Positions 45,413 through 55,634 of a DNA stretch of 64,000 bases are shown piece after piece. Each line of letters begins with the position of its first letter. Position 1 is the first letter of the stretch. Below the pieces are notes generated by a model that searched no databases, was not told the DNA's origin, and saw nothing but the letters and a program-made list of their open reading frames with translations. This stretch comes from Corynebacterium amycolatum (GTDB lineage: Bacteria; Actinomycetota; Actinomycetes; Mycobacteriales; Mycobacteriaceae). The stretch lies in assembly GCF_016889425.1 (NCBI RefSeq), contig NZ_CP069513.1:1-64000 (forward strand), in the 5' to 3' direction. Both the position numbers and the translations under genes were made by a program.

Positions 45413-46480
45413 CTATTCGTCATTGCTGTAGACACGGCGGACGTACAGCAGCCGGTCGCCTGGCTCCACCGATTCACACTCCGGTGAATCAATTCGGTAC
45501 AGCTCACCCGAGCGCACCACACCGAGTGCAATATCCGCGAGGTGCCGTGGGCTGGCACCGATTTCCTCTTCGGTGACGAGCCTCTCTGCAACAGAGAATC
45601 CTTCATCCGGGCTCAGGAGGTCTTCCATCATCTCCACCACCGAAGGAGTCACCGTGGCCAGCCCCAGCATTCGGCCGGCGGTTTCAGAAGAAATGACCAC
45701 TTGGTCTGCACCTGACTGCGTCAACAAGTGGCGGTTTTCTGATTCACGCACTGAAGCCACAATTGAGGCACCCGGTGCCAACTCGCGGACAGACAACGTG
45801 ACCAGCACCGCTGTGTCATCTTTGTTCGGTGCAACGACTATAGAGCGGGCACGCTGAATACCAGCTAACTTCAGCACATCAGATTTAGTAGCCGACCCAT
45901 GCACCGTCGCCAAGCCTTGATTCGAAGCGTGGTCGAGTGCTTCCTTGTCCGTATCAATAACAACGATTTCTGCCGGATCTACGCCGTCCGCGAGAAGAGC
46001 TGCAATGGCAGAACGACCCTTGGTGCCGTATCCGATAACGACGGTGTGGTTGCGCAACTGTCTCCTCCAGCGCTGAATTTGCAGGGTTTTCCGAGACTCT
46101 TGGGTCAAAACGGTCAGAGTAGTACCGACCAAGAGAGCAAGGAAGGCCACACGCAGTGGCGTAATGATCAAAATATTGAGTAATCGAGCCCTCTGTGTGA
46201 CCGGCGTGATGTCACCGTAGCCCGTCGTCGACAGGCTGACAGCCGAGTAATACACCGCATCGATGAAGGTGAGAGGCTCCGTGTATCCGTCGTGATCGTA
46301 GTAGACCACGACGGATGCAATCAGCAGCAAAAACACGGCGTAGTTCAAACGACGTATGATTAGCCGCCAAGGATTCTTCGGCGCGGACTCAGGCAGACCA
46401 ATGACTCCCAGCAGTGCATGCCCGGGAAGATCATTGAGCCCGGTTTCGTATCCCGAAGATTTCCGAATTGGATTACGCAA
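45413..46480 (-). CDS. Potassium channel with RCK/TrkA-N domain
   Basis: The 355-residue protein has two membrane helices (about residues 45-62 and 102-125) around a pore loop with the K+ selectivity filter TTGYGD near residue 85. A cytoplasmic RCK domain follows with the nucleotide-binding VVIGYGTKGRSA near 147-158 and a TrkA-C-like end. It is a two-helix ligand-gated K+ channel like MthK or Rv3200c. The TTG at 46480 is used; GAGGAG lies only three bases upstream, so the true start may differ slightly. It is placed between adnB and uvrD2, as in mycobacteria. Confidence 0.92.
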   Translation of the reverse strand: MRNPIRKSSGYETGLNDLPGHALLGVIGLPESAPKNPWRLIIRRLNYAVFLLLIASVVVYYDHDGYTEPLTFIDAVYYSAVSLSTTGYGDITPVTQRARLLNILIITPLRVAFLALLVGTTLTVLTQESRKTLQIQRWRRQLRNHTVVIGYGTKGRSAIAALLADGVDPAEIVVIDTDKEALDHASNQGLATVHGSATKSDVLKLAGIQRARSIVVAPNKDDTAVLVTLSVRELAPGASIVASVRESENRHLLTQSGADQVVISSETAGRMLGLATVTPSVVEMMEDLLSPDEGFSVAERLVTEEEIGASPRHLADIALGVVRSGELYRIDSPECESVEPGDRLLYVRRVYSNDE

Positions 46481-46595
46481 CCGCTCCTCGCCTGCCTTTC
46501 ATGAAAACTCCTCCCGGTGAAAAATAGCGCATACAAACTGCTGCTTTCACCTGGATAACTGGCCACGGCCACGCGGCAGTTACATACGTAGATGA

Positions 46596-49500
46596 TTATC
46601 CAATCAGCTCGCGCATTTTCCTGTCCAACTCTATCCTGCTTGGCAGTAGCGCTTCATCTGGTATTAGCGTTCGTCCTGCCGAAACATAGAAGAACCCGGC
46701 TTCAATGTCTTCGGGGGCCGTTTCCACTCCCATCTCACGCAGCCTATCCGACCACGCCAAGCGGTAAATCGCCAGCTGTAGCGCCGCTACTTCCCTTTCC
46801 TTTCCGCGCGGCATCTGGCCTGTCTTCCAGTCAATGACGCTCCACTTCCCGTTGTCCTTAAACACCGCGTCGATTCGGCCGACGACCCGCCGTTGCCCAA
46901 TGGCAATTTCAAACGGCACTTCCACATGCACTGGCGTGCGGTCAGCCCACTCGGATGCCTCGAAATTCGCCTTCAACTTCTCAAGTTCGCGTTCGGACGC
47001 GACTTGTTCTGTGCCGAGGAAGTCATCCAGTTGATTCCCGAAGAGATCCTCATCGTCCAGCAGGCTGTGTGCACCGAAGCGATTCTCCAACCAAGCGTGG
47101 AATGCCGTACCTCGGCGCGCGAATCGGTTTGGCTTAAACGGCACCGGGCGTGCTTTCCGACGAGCAAACGCGACCGGATCCGCAATCATGGCTTGGTATT
47201 CGCTAGTGGACATGCTTGTCGGCATTGGTAGATGAATCTCCGCGGCCTTAGCTCGACGGATTTCATCCACGAGAATGGTCGTTTCCGTTTCCCATACCTC
47301 AGACAGGTCACCTGCAATGGGGCGCTCATCCTGGTCTTCGCCCATGTAGCGCATGACGCTTTCGGCTGCTCGCTGCACACTATCTCGGCGGTTGCCCAGG
47401 GTATCGACGGGCCAGACCACCCCATCAACCGCAGTGTCGCAGTCCAGATCGACTTCGGTGTCCTCTACCTCAGGGTCCTCCCCATCTGTCCACGACACCA
47501 CATAGTCGCTGAATTGCGTGGCGATGGCTGCGAAGTCCGCCGACACGTCGGTGGGTTTCTTCAAGCTCGGATTAGGCCGCCTGCTTGCAGTGACAATGAG
47601 CTTTTTCGCGGAGCGAGTCATGGCAACGTAGAAGAGGCGCTGTTTTTCTTCCCTCTCCACTTCTCGCAGCTCTTCCTTGTAGGCTTTGATTACCTTGTTG
47701 AGGTCGGTTTGGTTATCTGCGCCTGATATGTCCAGTTCGGGGGCATTGCTATCGACAGAATCAGCGACGGGAGCCCAATCGCCTGCTGCAAGCTGTGTTG
47801 CATCCCCTGTTGTTTCTGCACTAGCCGTTAGCGGATCCACTTGGGTAATTGCACCAGGAGGAAGCTGAACTGAATTGGTGAGCCACGATGACAAATCAAC
47901 TCTGTCGAACTTGCTGGTGGTGATGCCCGGGACAGCAACCGTTTCCCACTCCAACCCCTTTGACTTGTGCATAGTCATGATTTGGACGCAGTTTTCCGGC
48001 ATGTTCATAGGTGCCCGTTCCAAACCATCATCGTGTTCGACAGCGAACTCCAAATAGTTCAAAAACCCTGTCACATCGTCCGAGATATTTTGCGAATACG
48101 TCGCAGCGATATCGACAAACCTATCCAGATGCGCAGTCGTCGGCCTGGTTATCGCGGTAGCGGAACCGTACTGTCCAGCCGCTGCTTCTACGCGAATTCC
48201 AAACTCAGTAGCGATGTCCTCGACCAGTTCCGGTAGAGGCTTATTCAGCGAGAACCGACGTAGTTTTCGTAGGCTTGCACCCAACTGTGCGATGCGCGCC
48301 ATTGCTTCATCTGTGTAGTTCAGTGACTCGCTGCAGACCAACCGCCCATTTTTTCCCACACTGCCGCGCGCTAGCGGGGTGCCGTCGTAAAAACGAATAT
48401 CCGGGTCGGCGATGGCGTGCCCCAGCCCCACCGCGGACGATGCTGCTTCGGCATCTTCCACGAGCTTGTCATACTGGCGAGCGAGCTGGGAAAGCGGTGA
48501 GGAGTCTGAAGTCTCTTCGAGGTTGCCCTTCTTTCGGGCCAACTCGTCCTTGCCTGCCATTGCCAGCTGGTCTACACGAGTGCGAAGTGCCTCCACGTCT
48601 GCGGCACCCAAATTGACCTGTGGGCTGAGCAGCAGACGCAGAGCATCCTGGTCTGAACTGGGGTCGACCAATATCTTCATCACCGAGGTGATATCCATGA
48701 CCTCGGGCAAATGCAGCAATCCAGCGAGTCCCACGATGATTGCAGGCACACCCCGCTCAGACAGTGCATCTAAATAGACAGCCGATTCAGCATTTGTCCG
48801 AACCAGGATGGCGGCATCGAGCTTGTTGCCAGCTGCTTCACATTCGCGTAATTGCGCCTCCATGCAATCTGCGATGTATGCAACTTCTTCCTCACCGGTT
48901 GCGGTGAAAGCAAGCTGCACTTCGCCCTGACCTGCTTTTGGACCGGCATCCAGTGCCTCTACTGTACGAGCCTGCCCCGCGAAAGCACGGTCGGAGACTG
49001 CGTTAGCAAGCTGCAGCACTGACTGCGGATTTCGCCAAGAAATGGTCAGTTGCTTTTTCTCCGCTGGCTTCCCATCCGACCGCGGAAAATCATTGACAAA
49101 CTGCACAAGGTTTTCGGCAGTTGCTCCTCGCCAGCCATAAATTGCCTGCATCGGATCGCCGACAGCGGTGACACAACCACCGGAGAACAGCGCACGCAGG
49201 AACAGCCGCTGTGTGTGCGACGTGTCCTGGTACTCGTCGAGCATGATGATCTTAAAGCGACGCCGCTCCTCCTCTCCGACTTCCGCGAAGTCGGTGGCTA
49301 GTCGGGCCGCACGAGCCATCTGCATACCGAAAGTGGCGACATTTTCTTCATTGCACCGAGCTCGAACCTGTTCTACCAGCGGCAAAATCTCTAATCTCTC
49401 TCGCTGCTTATCGACGATGCCCTGTAGATCGCCAATTAGCCCCTCGCGTTTACCCTTCTGCGGGGTCTGCTCAATATTGCTGATGAATGCTTCGGTTTCC

Positions 49501-50090
49501 TCGCGAATCGCCTGCGGTGAAGAAAGGTTTGAGTCGATGTTCGCCCCCAGCTCAATAATGCGACTGGCCAGAGTCGATGGCGCAATATCGACATCAATTT
49601 CCTTCACATTACGAGCGGTTTCCCAGGCCAACTGCCACTGCGTCGCGCCATCCATAATGGTGACCCCCGGCTCCGTCGGCAGCAAAAGACCATAATTGCT
49701 AACGACTTCAGAGGCATAGGCATCGTAAGTAAGCGTGGTTGGGGCAATGACCTCGAGGCTTGCTAGTACCTTTGGTGAAGCCTGTGCACGAAATGCGGCA
49801 GAGGAAGCAAGCGCATTGAGCTGTTGTCGGATACGGACGCCGAGCTCGCGCGCTGCCTTCCTGGTGAAGGTCAAACCTAGAACTTCTTCTGGGCGGATAA
49901 AGCCATTGGCGACCAACCACACGACACGGGAAGCCATTGTCGCTGTTTTACCAGCACCGGCACCGGCGACAACAAGCATTGGTTCCATCGGTGCACCGAT
50001 TACCGCCGCTTGTTGCGGGGTGGGCGGAAAGTCCTGGCCCATCATCTCCGACAGGATGACGGGATCAATGATGGTTCGTTCCTCCGACAT
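46596..50090 (-). CDS. adnB: AdnB subunit of the AdnAB helicase-nuclease
   Basis: AdnAB resects double-strand breaks in mycobacteria and relatives. This 1164-residue subunit has a UvrD-like motor: Walker A VVAGAGAGKTATM near residue 47, motif II MLDEYQDTSHTQR near 283, GDPMQAIYGWRGA near 310, and MTMHKSKGLEWETVAVPG near 710. A RecB-like nuclease domain ends the protein: GRIDAVFKDNGKWSVIDWKT (Asp and Lys metal/catalytic residues near 1090) and QLAIYRLAWSDRL. The ATG at 50090 follows the adnA stop by two bases, so the pair is cotranslated. Inserted Ser/Asp-rich segments near 780-800 make it slightly longer than mycobacterial AdnB. Confidence 0.93.
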   Translation of the reverse strand: MSEERTIIDPVILSEMMGQDFPPTPQQAAVIGAPMEPMLVVAGAGAGKTATMASRVVWLVANGFIRPEEVLGLTFTRKAARELGVRIRQQLNALASSAAFRAQASPKVLASLEVIAPTTLTYDAYASEVVSNYGLLLPTEPGVTIMDGATQWQLAWETARNVKEIDVDIAPSTLASRIIELGANIDSNLSSPQAIREETEAFISNIEQTPQKGKREGLIGDLQGIVDKQRERLEILPLVEQVRARCNEENVATFGMQMARAARLATDFAEVGEEERRRFKIIMLDEYQDTSHTQRLFLRALFSGGCVTAVGDPMQAIYGWRGATAENLVQFVNDFPRSDGKPAEKKQLTISWRNPQSVLQLANAVSDRAFAGQARTVEALDAGPKAGQGEVQLAFTATGEEEVAYIADCMEAQLRECEAAGNKLDAAILVRTNAESAVYLDALSERGVPAIIVGLAGLLHLPEVMDITSVMKILVDPSSDQDALRLLLSPQVNLGAADVEALRTRVDQLAMAGKDELARKKGNLEETSDSSPLSQLARQYDKLVEDAEAASSAVGLGHAIADPDIRFYDGTPLARGSVGKNGRLVCSESLNYTDEAMARIAQLGASLRKLRRFSLNKPLPELVEDIATEFGIRVEAAAGQYGSATAITRPTTAHLDRFVDIAATYSQNISDDVTGFLNYLEFAVEHDDGLERAPMNMPENCVQIMTMHKSKGLEWETVAVPGITTSKFDRVDLSSWLTNSVQLPPGAITQVDPLTASAETTGDATQLAAGDWAPVADSVDSNAPELDISGADNQTDLNKVIKAYKEELREVEREEKQRLFYVAMTRSAKKLIVTASRRPNPSLKKPTDVSADFAAIATQFSDYVVSWTDGEDPEVEDTEVDLDCDTAVDGVVWPVDTLGNRRDSVQRAAESVMRYMGEDQDERPIAGDLSEVWETETTILVDEIRRAKAAEIHLPMPTSMSTSEYQAMIADPVAFARRKARPVPFKPNRFARRGTAFHAWLENRFGAHSLLDDEDLFGNQLDDFLGTEQVASERELEKLKANFEASEWADRTPVHVEVPFEIAIGQRRVVGRIDAVFKDNGKWSVIDWKTGQMPRGKEREVAALQLAIYRLAWSDRLREMGVETAPEDIEAGFFYVSAGRTLIPDEALLPSRIELDRKMRELIG

Positions 50091-50092
50091 GG

Positions 50093-53000
50093 CTACCGAT
50101 TCCCTTCTGCTGCCGGGCACGCCTTCGAAAGCGTGCAGAACTTGCAATGATCACCAGCGAGCGCCAAGGCACGCGGGCCAGACGTCGCACGTGCTACCTG
50201 CTCCACACGACGCTCCCAGTCAGCCAACTTGTCTTCCGTGAGCTTTGACTGTTCTCGACTAGTGATAATGGTCTTATTGTGTGACTTTCGCGGAAATACC
50301 AGGTATGCCCCTGATTGTTCAATGCCTTCGCCGTTGTCCACAGCAAGCCCATCTCCGCTTTCAACGAGCTTCCCCTTCGACAACGCCAGCTGATATGTAG
50401 CTAGCTGTGCATGTTCTTCTACGTCTTTACCGGAGGGCGCTGTCTTACCGGTTTTAATATCGACGATTTGAACTGCACCATCAGCGTCTTCAATCAATCG
50501 GTCGATTCGTCCGACAATCACGATGTCATCGTTGATGGTGACTTTTACCGGAACCTCGGTCCCGATATCTTTCTTAGTCTCAATCCACCGCTGCCAATCC
50601 TCCAGCGCTGTCAACCAGGTGTCTTCCTCAGTACGCTTACGCCACTCCGGATCATCGGACAGGTCACCAAAAACACGCCGGATTTCGGACTGCGCCTCAG
50701 GTACAGTCACTCCCTTGGCTACGGCTTCTACCGCCTGATGAAGTAGAGAGCCTAAATACATGGCCGATGTCGGTGCTGATTTATCCAGCATGGCCTTCAG
50801 CGGGCAACTCAGGGCTGCTTCCACCTTGGAAGGGTTGATTCTCATCGGCTTCTTGTCATTTACCGGCTTCGAGGTCGACGGTGCACGGAGCCCCCACCAG
50901 GTGTCTGGATGTGCGCCAGCAACCTCAACCTGCGCCAATCGCGCGAGTTGACGTGCAGCTTGTCGACGCCGCGTCTCAGTCTCCGCATCGTCTACAACGG
51001 CTGCACGCAGTTCTGCCAGCAGTGACTCCACAGAGAGCACCCGTGGCAGGCCTTCACCGGCCCATTTGGATTCTTCTGCCTCTGCAACATCCGGACTGCC
51101 GGTGTTTGCTTCATTAGCCGTAGCCCCGACTCCGTTCGCAGCCGAAGAGGCTTCCGACTGCTTCGCCAGCTCCGTCCCCGAATTACCGAGCTTTTCAACG
51201 AGCTCGATAACAAACGGACTGGGAACTCCAACATCATCAGGAGAATCGACTGCGGTCAGCAGTACCCTGTCGCTAGCCCGTGATACCGCGACGTGCAGCA
51301 AACGACGTTCCTCCGCTAGCGCATCCGCCATGGAATTGATGTACTCCCGCGGTGCAATCCCGTGGTCGACGAGACCGATGAACTCGTTCTGCTTCATCAC
51401 CGAGCCAGTTACACCGAGGCTGGGCCACTGGCCTTCCTGTACTCCGACAACTGCTACTGCCTTCCACTGCCTGCCCAGAGCCGCATGCGCTGAGAGAATG
51501 CGCACGGCGTCGCGCTCTACCCCGCTACGGTCACGTGCGCCGATGGGCAGCTCCTGTTCTTCCACAGAAGCGATAAAACCGTCAACCGTCAGCTTTGGAT
51601 TCAGCTCCACACGGTCACCAGCAAAGTCGAACAGTGCCATCACAGCATCCAGGTCGCGGTCAGCCGATGCTCCAGCTGTACCGCCGCGCAACGATGCCGC
51701 CACCAGATGGTCTGCCAAACCAGTGGACTGCCAAATTGCCCACAAAGTTGCTTCCACACCATCACGCAACGCTTCACGCGCTGCGCTCAATAGATCCAGC
51801 GGCACCTGCAGCGCCTGACGTTCACGCTGCGACAGAGACTCAATAAGTTCCAGCTGCTCTGTTGTGAGTCCATCTGCTTTCAAGATTCCGATGAGCTGAG
51901 TCATCGCGGCCCCGCCGAACAGGTCGGCCTTTCGGATTCCGCGCAGCAGACGCTCTTTGACAATCGGATCCATGTTGACCAGTGGGCCGGAGAGGAACTC
52001 GTCCCACTCCACGTCATCGAGCTGGTTCATAGTTGCCCGCAACGCCACCATCAGCGCTCGCACCAATCGCTGATGACTTAGCACGATGTCCGTTGGGTCA
52101 ATCTGCACAGGCACACCCGCACGCGACAATGCACGGAACAGAGAGGACTCCCCTGCACCGGACCGGACAATGACCGCCATATCCTTCCATGCCACCCCCT
52201 CGTCAATATGAAGGCGCCGGAAGTAGTCCGCGACTGTGGCTCGCTGTGCACGTTCAGAGGGATGAATAGCTATTTTTACTGCACTTTTCGCTGCGTACGA
52301 GTTTTCCGCTGCGACGGTCTCACTGTTGTTTCCAACGTCGGATTCACTAGCTTCTTGTGTTCCAACTGAACCAACAATGCCGCGGTATGCAGGAGCCTTA
52401 GGCAAGCGCTGAGAAACTGCGTTGACTAAATCCGCGATATCAGCGTTACAGCGGTAAGACTGCTGCAAGTGGATTGCCTTGTACTCGACCTCACCAATCC
52501 CCCGGAGATAGTCATTATTAGCACCGCGGAAGTGAAATACCGATTGATCTTCATCACCAGTAATGACGGCCACCGCCGCCTGCGACACAAACCGATCCAC
52601 AAGACGCGCAGCCTCCGGCGATAGGTGTTCAGCATCATCGACCAGCACCACCGACTTTCCCCACCGAGCCAGTGCTTGCGCGTCTGTATCCAGCTCCATC
52701 AATGCCGCAGAGACAATCTCTGCAGCGTTCAAGCTGGGCTCCCACGCCAACCGCATAGTCTGCTGATACTCCGCCATAAACTTGCCAGCCGCACACCACG
52801 ACTCAATGCCATAGTCCACGCCGAGCTGCTGAAGCCTCGGGGCATCAATCCCCCGCTCAGCTGCACGCAGCAGAAAGTCACGAACCGCACGGGAAAAACC
52901 GACTAATGGAAGAGCCGGGCGCAACCGCTCTGGCCAATACGCACCACCATCTTCCGCATGACCAGCCAAAAGCTGCCGCACGACAGCATCTTGGCGTGCA

Positions 53001-53452
53001 CCAGTGGTCAACGATGGTTCAGGCTCTCCCCGACTGACGGCGGCATCACGTACTACTGCATAGGCAAGTGAATGCACGGCACGCACCATGCCACCTTGAC
53101 CTGCCCCGAACGAACCGCCTTCCCCCAGTTCAGAGGAAAAACGCCTGTCAATATTCCGCCTCAATTCCGCGGCGGCCTCTTTTGACTGTGACACCACCAA
53201 AATGCTGTCCGCCGGAATGCCCGAGTGTATGTAGTCCACCGCGAGATCTGCCAGCAGCGAACTCTTGCCAGTCCCTGGGCCGCCTAAAACGCGCACAACA
53301 GGCTGGTTTACAAGCTTGTTCGCTACCACGAGCGCCCGATTATGGGAAGGGAAAAGCGCCTCTACCGCAGTACCCAACCACTGCCGACGACGAGGCGGTT
53401 CCTCCTGGACGAACCGAACCTTCGGCATTCCATCTACGTTCATGTGCACCAT
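50093..53452 (-). CDS. adnA: AdnA subunit of the AdnAB helicase-nuclease
   Basis: This 1119-residue partner of AdnB has Walker A VLGGPGTGKSSLL near residue 48, VLVDDAEHLSPEAARLV as motif II near 270 (D-D-A-E in place of DExQ), GDEDQSVFHFRGA near 300 and a diverged C-terminal motor. Its nuclease domain has IVDIKTGKTAPSG near 1027 and Cys residues fit for an iron-sulfur cluster: one in ALSCPLKAM (about residue 907) and three in CKFCTLSKACP near the C-terminus. The ATG at 53452 is chosen because GGAGG lies ten bases upstream. It heads the adnA-adnB operon. Confidence 0.92.
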   Translation of the reverse strand: MVHMNVDGMPKVRFVQEEPPRRRQWLGTAVEALFPSHNRALVVANKLVNQPVVRVLGGPGTGKSSLLADLAVDYIHSGIPADSILVVSQSKEAAAELRRNIDRRFSSELGEGGSFGAGQGGMVRAVHSLAYAVVRDAAVSRGEPEPSLTTGARQDAVVRQLLAGHAEDGGAYWPERLRPALPLVGFSRAVRDFLLRAAERGIDAPRLQQLGVDYGIESWCAAGKFMAEYQQTMRLAWEPSLNAAEIVSAALMELDTDAQALARWGKSVVLVDDAEHLSPEAARLVDRFVSQAAVAVITGDEDQSVFHFRGANNDYLRGIGEVEYKAIHLQQSYRCNADIADLVNAVSQRLPKAPAYRGIVGSVGTQEASESDVGNNSETVAAENSYAAKSAVKIAIHPSERAQRATVADYFRRLHIDEGVAWKDMAVIVRSGAGESSLFRALSRAGVPVQIDPTDIVLSHQRLVRALMVALRATMNQLDDVEWDEFLSGPLVNMDPIVKERLLRGIRKADLFGGAAMTQLIGILKADGLTTEQLELIESLSQRERQALQVPLDLLSAAREALRDGVEATLWAIWQSTGLADHLVAASLRGGTAGASADRDLDAVMALFDFAGDRVELNPKLTVDGFIASVEEQELPIGARDRSGVERDAVRILSAHAALGRQWKAVAVVGVQEGQWPSLGVTGSVMKQNEFIGLVDHGIAPREYINSMADALAEERRLLHVAVSRASDRVLLTAVDSPDDVGVPSPFVIELVEKLGNSGTELAKQSEASSAANGVGATANEANTGSPDVAEAEESKWAGEGLPRVLSVESLLAELRAAVVDDAETETRRRQAARQLARLAQVEVAGAHPDTWWGLRAPSTSKPVNDKKPMRINPSKVEAALSCPLKAMLDKSAPTSAMYLGSLLHQAVEAVAKGVTVPEAQSEIRRVFGDLSDDPEWRKRTEEDTWLTALEDWQRWIETKKDIGTEVPVKVTINDDIVIVGRIDRLIEDADGAVQIVDIKTGKTAPSGKDVEEHAQLATYQLALSKGKLVESGDGLAVDNGEGIEQSGAYLVFPRKSHNKTIITSREQSKLTEDKLADWERRVEQVARATSGPRALALAGDHCKFCTLSKACPAAEGNR

Positions 53453-53546
53453 TGTGGCACAACCTCCGGACAGACACTCGAACACCCATTCGAAATAGAG
53501 GTAAAAATACCCCCGCCCCAAAAACTCCCGTGAATACTGCCAGGCG

Positions 53547-54398
53547 TTACTTAGACACAAACGCGCGGACTAGCGAAGCCGCACGGAACAGGCCACGATA
53601 CGCACCCGGCTGCGATTCTGGACTAACAGCGTGGACAAAAAGTCGATAGCACATCGCACGAACGAGCAACTGACCGAAATCCGGCAAATGATCGAAGCGT
53701 CGCAGTAGCTCTTCATCAGCACCCATCATGGACAGACAATCCACTGCCGCTAAGGCAGCTGTCCAACCACGGACACGCCATGCTGGCACGATATCGGTGA
53801 GAACGGGGGCGGCCGTGCCGTCGTAAAGCAGCGTGCCGACGAGGTCTGCGTGACAGACCTGCAGAAGCTCCGTTGGCACAACCATCTCTGCCCGCAACTG
53901 GAGAAGATCACCGGAGATTGTGAGAGCCTCGGCGCAATCGGCGCGGGGGACGCTATCCGCGTCGAGAAGCTGCTCGAGGATGCCGATTGGGTCAGATTCC
54001 CAAGCTGCGCGATTACACATGACAAAGTAATCGGGCTCCTTATCAAGGAGGAACTGTGGCCGTTCAATACTGGCAAGCGACTCTTCCACGCGACCAGCGG
54101 CAACAATGGTTTCATCGGCACGTGGCGCGAATCCCCCCGGAATGAAATGACGGGCTTGCCACCCAGCAATGACCAAGCGGCCGTCACTGGTACGCACGGA
54201 TTTCGCTACTCGGACGCCATCGACATCTAGCGCGCTGCGAACCTTTGCAGACCACAGCGCCTGCGCCGAATTATGTACCGGCGAAAGGACAATGGAATCG
54301 TCGTAGACCCAGCCATTGTCCCAAGCTCGCCCGGCACGATGCGGCTCACCCTCGGCACCAAAGGCCTCCAAAACACGGTCGGGAGGAGTGGCAATCAT
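53547..54398 (-). CDS. TIGR02569 family protein (kinase-like fold)
   Basis: The 283-residue protein starts with PPDRVLEAFGAEGEPHRAGR, followed by WDNGWVYDDSIVLSPVHNSA and a long helical part with VCHADLVGTLLYDGTAAPVL (about residues 181-200). The latter resembles the catalytic-loop region (HxDxxxxN) of aminoglycoside-phosphotransferase-like kinases, with HADLVGT lacking the Asn. This pattern and the place next to adnA fit the actinobacterial TIGR02569 family (Rv3205c-like). Whether it binds or phosphorylates anything is unknown. The start ATG at 54398 lies ten bases after the DUF3152 stop. Confidence 0.82.
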   Translation of the reverse strand: MIATPPDRVLEAFGAEGEPHRAGRAWDNGWVYDDSIVLSPVHNSAQALWSAKVRSALDVDGVRVAKSVRTSDGRLVIAGWQARHFIPGGFAPRADETIVAAGRVEESLASIERPQFLLDKEPDYFVMCNRAAWESDPIGILEQLLDADSVPRADCAEALTISGDLLQLRAEMVVPTELLQVCHADLVGTLLYDGTAAPVLTDIVPAWRVRGWTAALAAVDCLSMMGADEELLRRFDHLPDFGQLLVRAMCYRLFVHAVSPESQPGAYRGLFRAASLVRAFVSK

Positions 54399-54407
54399 AA
54401 TCTGCTA

Positions 54408-55316
54408 CTACCTTGCTTTCTGAGTCGGTGCGGCCGTATCGTCGTCCGCCCCAAATGGATACGGCCAGCCGTTGACAGAACACGTCTTGCCATCGGTCTG
54501 ATAGACCTCGCTGCTGTCGATTTCATGCAGTTCATCGTTCGACACGCTCAGGGTCTGCTGCATCATGATTGGCGCGATACCGCCATCCCTCGGGCAGGGC
54601 TCGTGAACCGCGTACCCAAGTCCGTGCCCAACCTCGTGATTAATAAGGTATTGGCGATACAATCCCAGGTCCCCCTCAAAAGGCAGGGCACCTCGAACCC
54701 ACCGGGCGATACTGACGACCACGCGCCCAGGCTCACCTTCCCGCTGCCCAGACAGGTAACAGGAGGTCTCCATTCCCAAGGTGTTTCCGCACAGCTGATG
54801 TGCGGTTCCAGTCGCGGAAAGCTGCACGACAATCGTCGGATCCTGATCGCGAGGCACTGCCTCGAAAGAAAAATCTGGATTAGCTGTCCAGCCACGTGGA
54901 TCGGCCAGAATCGAGTTCACCGTCTCCGCAAAGGCGCGCTCGCCACCAATTGAAGGAACATCAATGTTGTCTTCAATTTCCACGGAATACCTGATCGCAT
55001 TGCGGCGCCCCTCCCCGACACGGGGATGCGCCACGGTGACATCTTTAAAATTTCCCGAGGGTTCCGTGGCAAAGGCCGGACCAGGTGGCAACTGTCCTCC
55101 CTCGTAACCATCACCGTACCCCTCACCGGGCACCGGACCAGGGCGACTGTTACCACTCTGCGAGGTGACAGTGCCATTGCCGGAACCTGGAGAATCATCT
55201 TCAGCAGTGAAGATGTCGAAGAGAATGATGACTGTGAGCACCACAAGTACGGGGATGGCATAGGCTCGCCACCCCCAACTCCTTGCAATGCGTACGAGAA
55301 AGGGTTCTTGCGTCAT
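54408..55316 (-). CDS. DUF3152 secreted or anchored metzincin-like protein
   Basis: The 302-residue protein has one membrane anchor at about residues 17-35, a Ser/Gly/Pro-rich linker to about 75, then an extracytoplasmic DUF3152 domain. It contains the extended zinc motif HEVGHGLGYAVH at residues 227-238 (three His and the catalytic Glu), and a downstream GIAPIMMQQ that looks like a Met-turn. Cys in GNTLGMETSCY, HEPCPRD and KTCSV may form disulfides. The start ATG overlaps the DUF3107 stop (TAATG). It is probably a surface metalloprotease; activity is unproven. Confidence 0.85.
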   Translation of the reverse strand: MTQEPFLVRIARSWGWRAYAIPVLVVLTVIILFDIFTAEDDSPGSGNGTVTSQSGNSRPGPVPGEGYGDGYEGGQLPPGPAFATEPSGNFKDVTVAHPRVGEGRRNAIRYSVEIEDNIDVPSIGGERAFAETVNSILADPRGWTANPDFSFEAVPRDQDPTIVVQLSATGTAHQLCGNTLGMETSCYLSGQREGEPGRVVVSIARWVRGALPFEGDLGLYRQYLINHEVGHGLGYAVHEPCPRDGGIAPIMMQQTLSVSNDELHEIDSSEVYQTDGKTCSVNGWPYPFGADDDTAAPTQKAR

Positions 55317-55540
55317 TAGGCGAAGAAGCCAACCTTACGGTCTGCGTTATTACCGGTACGGACGTAGGCGACCTTGGCAGCATTAATCTGGTACTCCTGA
55401 CCAGCGCCGTCACTGAGCTCAATCACACCTTCGCCAGCAGCCAGCTTCTGGGAGATCGCAGCCTTGACCTCCTCGCCACCAGCGACGTTTTCAATGCTCA
55501 GCTCACGCGTATTGTCTGCAAATCCAATAGTGATGTCCAT
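55316..55540 (-). CDS. DUF3107 small protein (TB9.4-like)
   Basis: The 74-residue acidic protein begins MDITIGFADNTRELSIE and ends NNADRKVGFFA, the complete DUF3107 pattern (Rv3208A/TB9.4 in M. tuberculosis). It is a small soluble protein; function is not known. The ATG at 55540 is chosen because TATGAT (55548-55553, minus) ends seven bases upstream, a good leaderless promoter, which excludes the eight extra residues of the longer open frame. The stop overlaps the DUF3152 start in TAATG, coupling the two. Confidence 0.9.
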   Translation of the reverse strand: MDITIGFADNTRELSIENVAGGEEVKAAISQKLAAGEGVIELSDGAGQEYQINAAKVAYVRTGNNADRKVGFFA

Positions 55541-55547
55541 AGGTGAC

Positions 55548-55553
55548 ATCATA
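55548..55553 (-). promoter_or_regulatory. -10 box of leaderless DUF3107 promoter
   Basis: TATGAT, a near-consensus -10 box, ends seven bases before the ATG at 55540. Confidence 0.65.
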
Positions 55554-55634
55554 ACCATTCCCAAAGCGGCTAGGATTAGAGAGACCGATTAAGCCGTCGT
55601 GTCACGTGAGGTTACAAACAGCAAAGGAGTCGCC

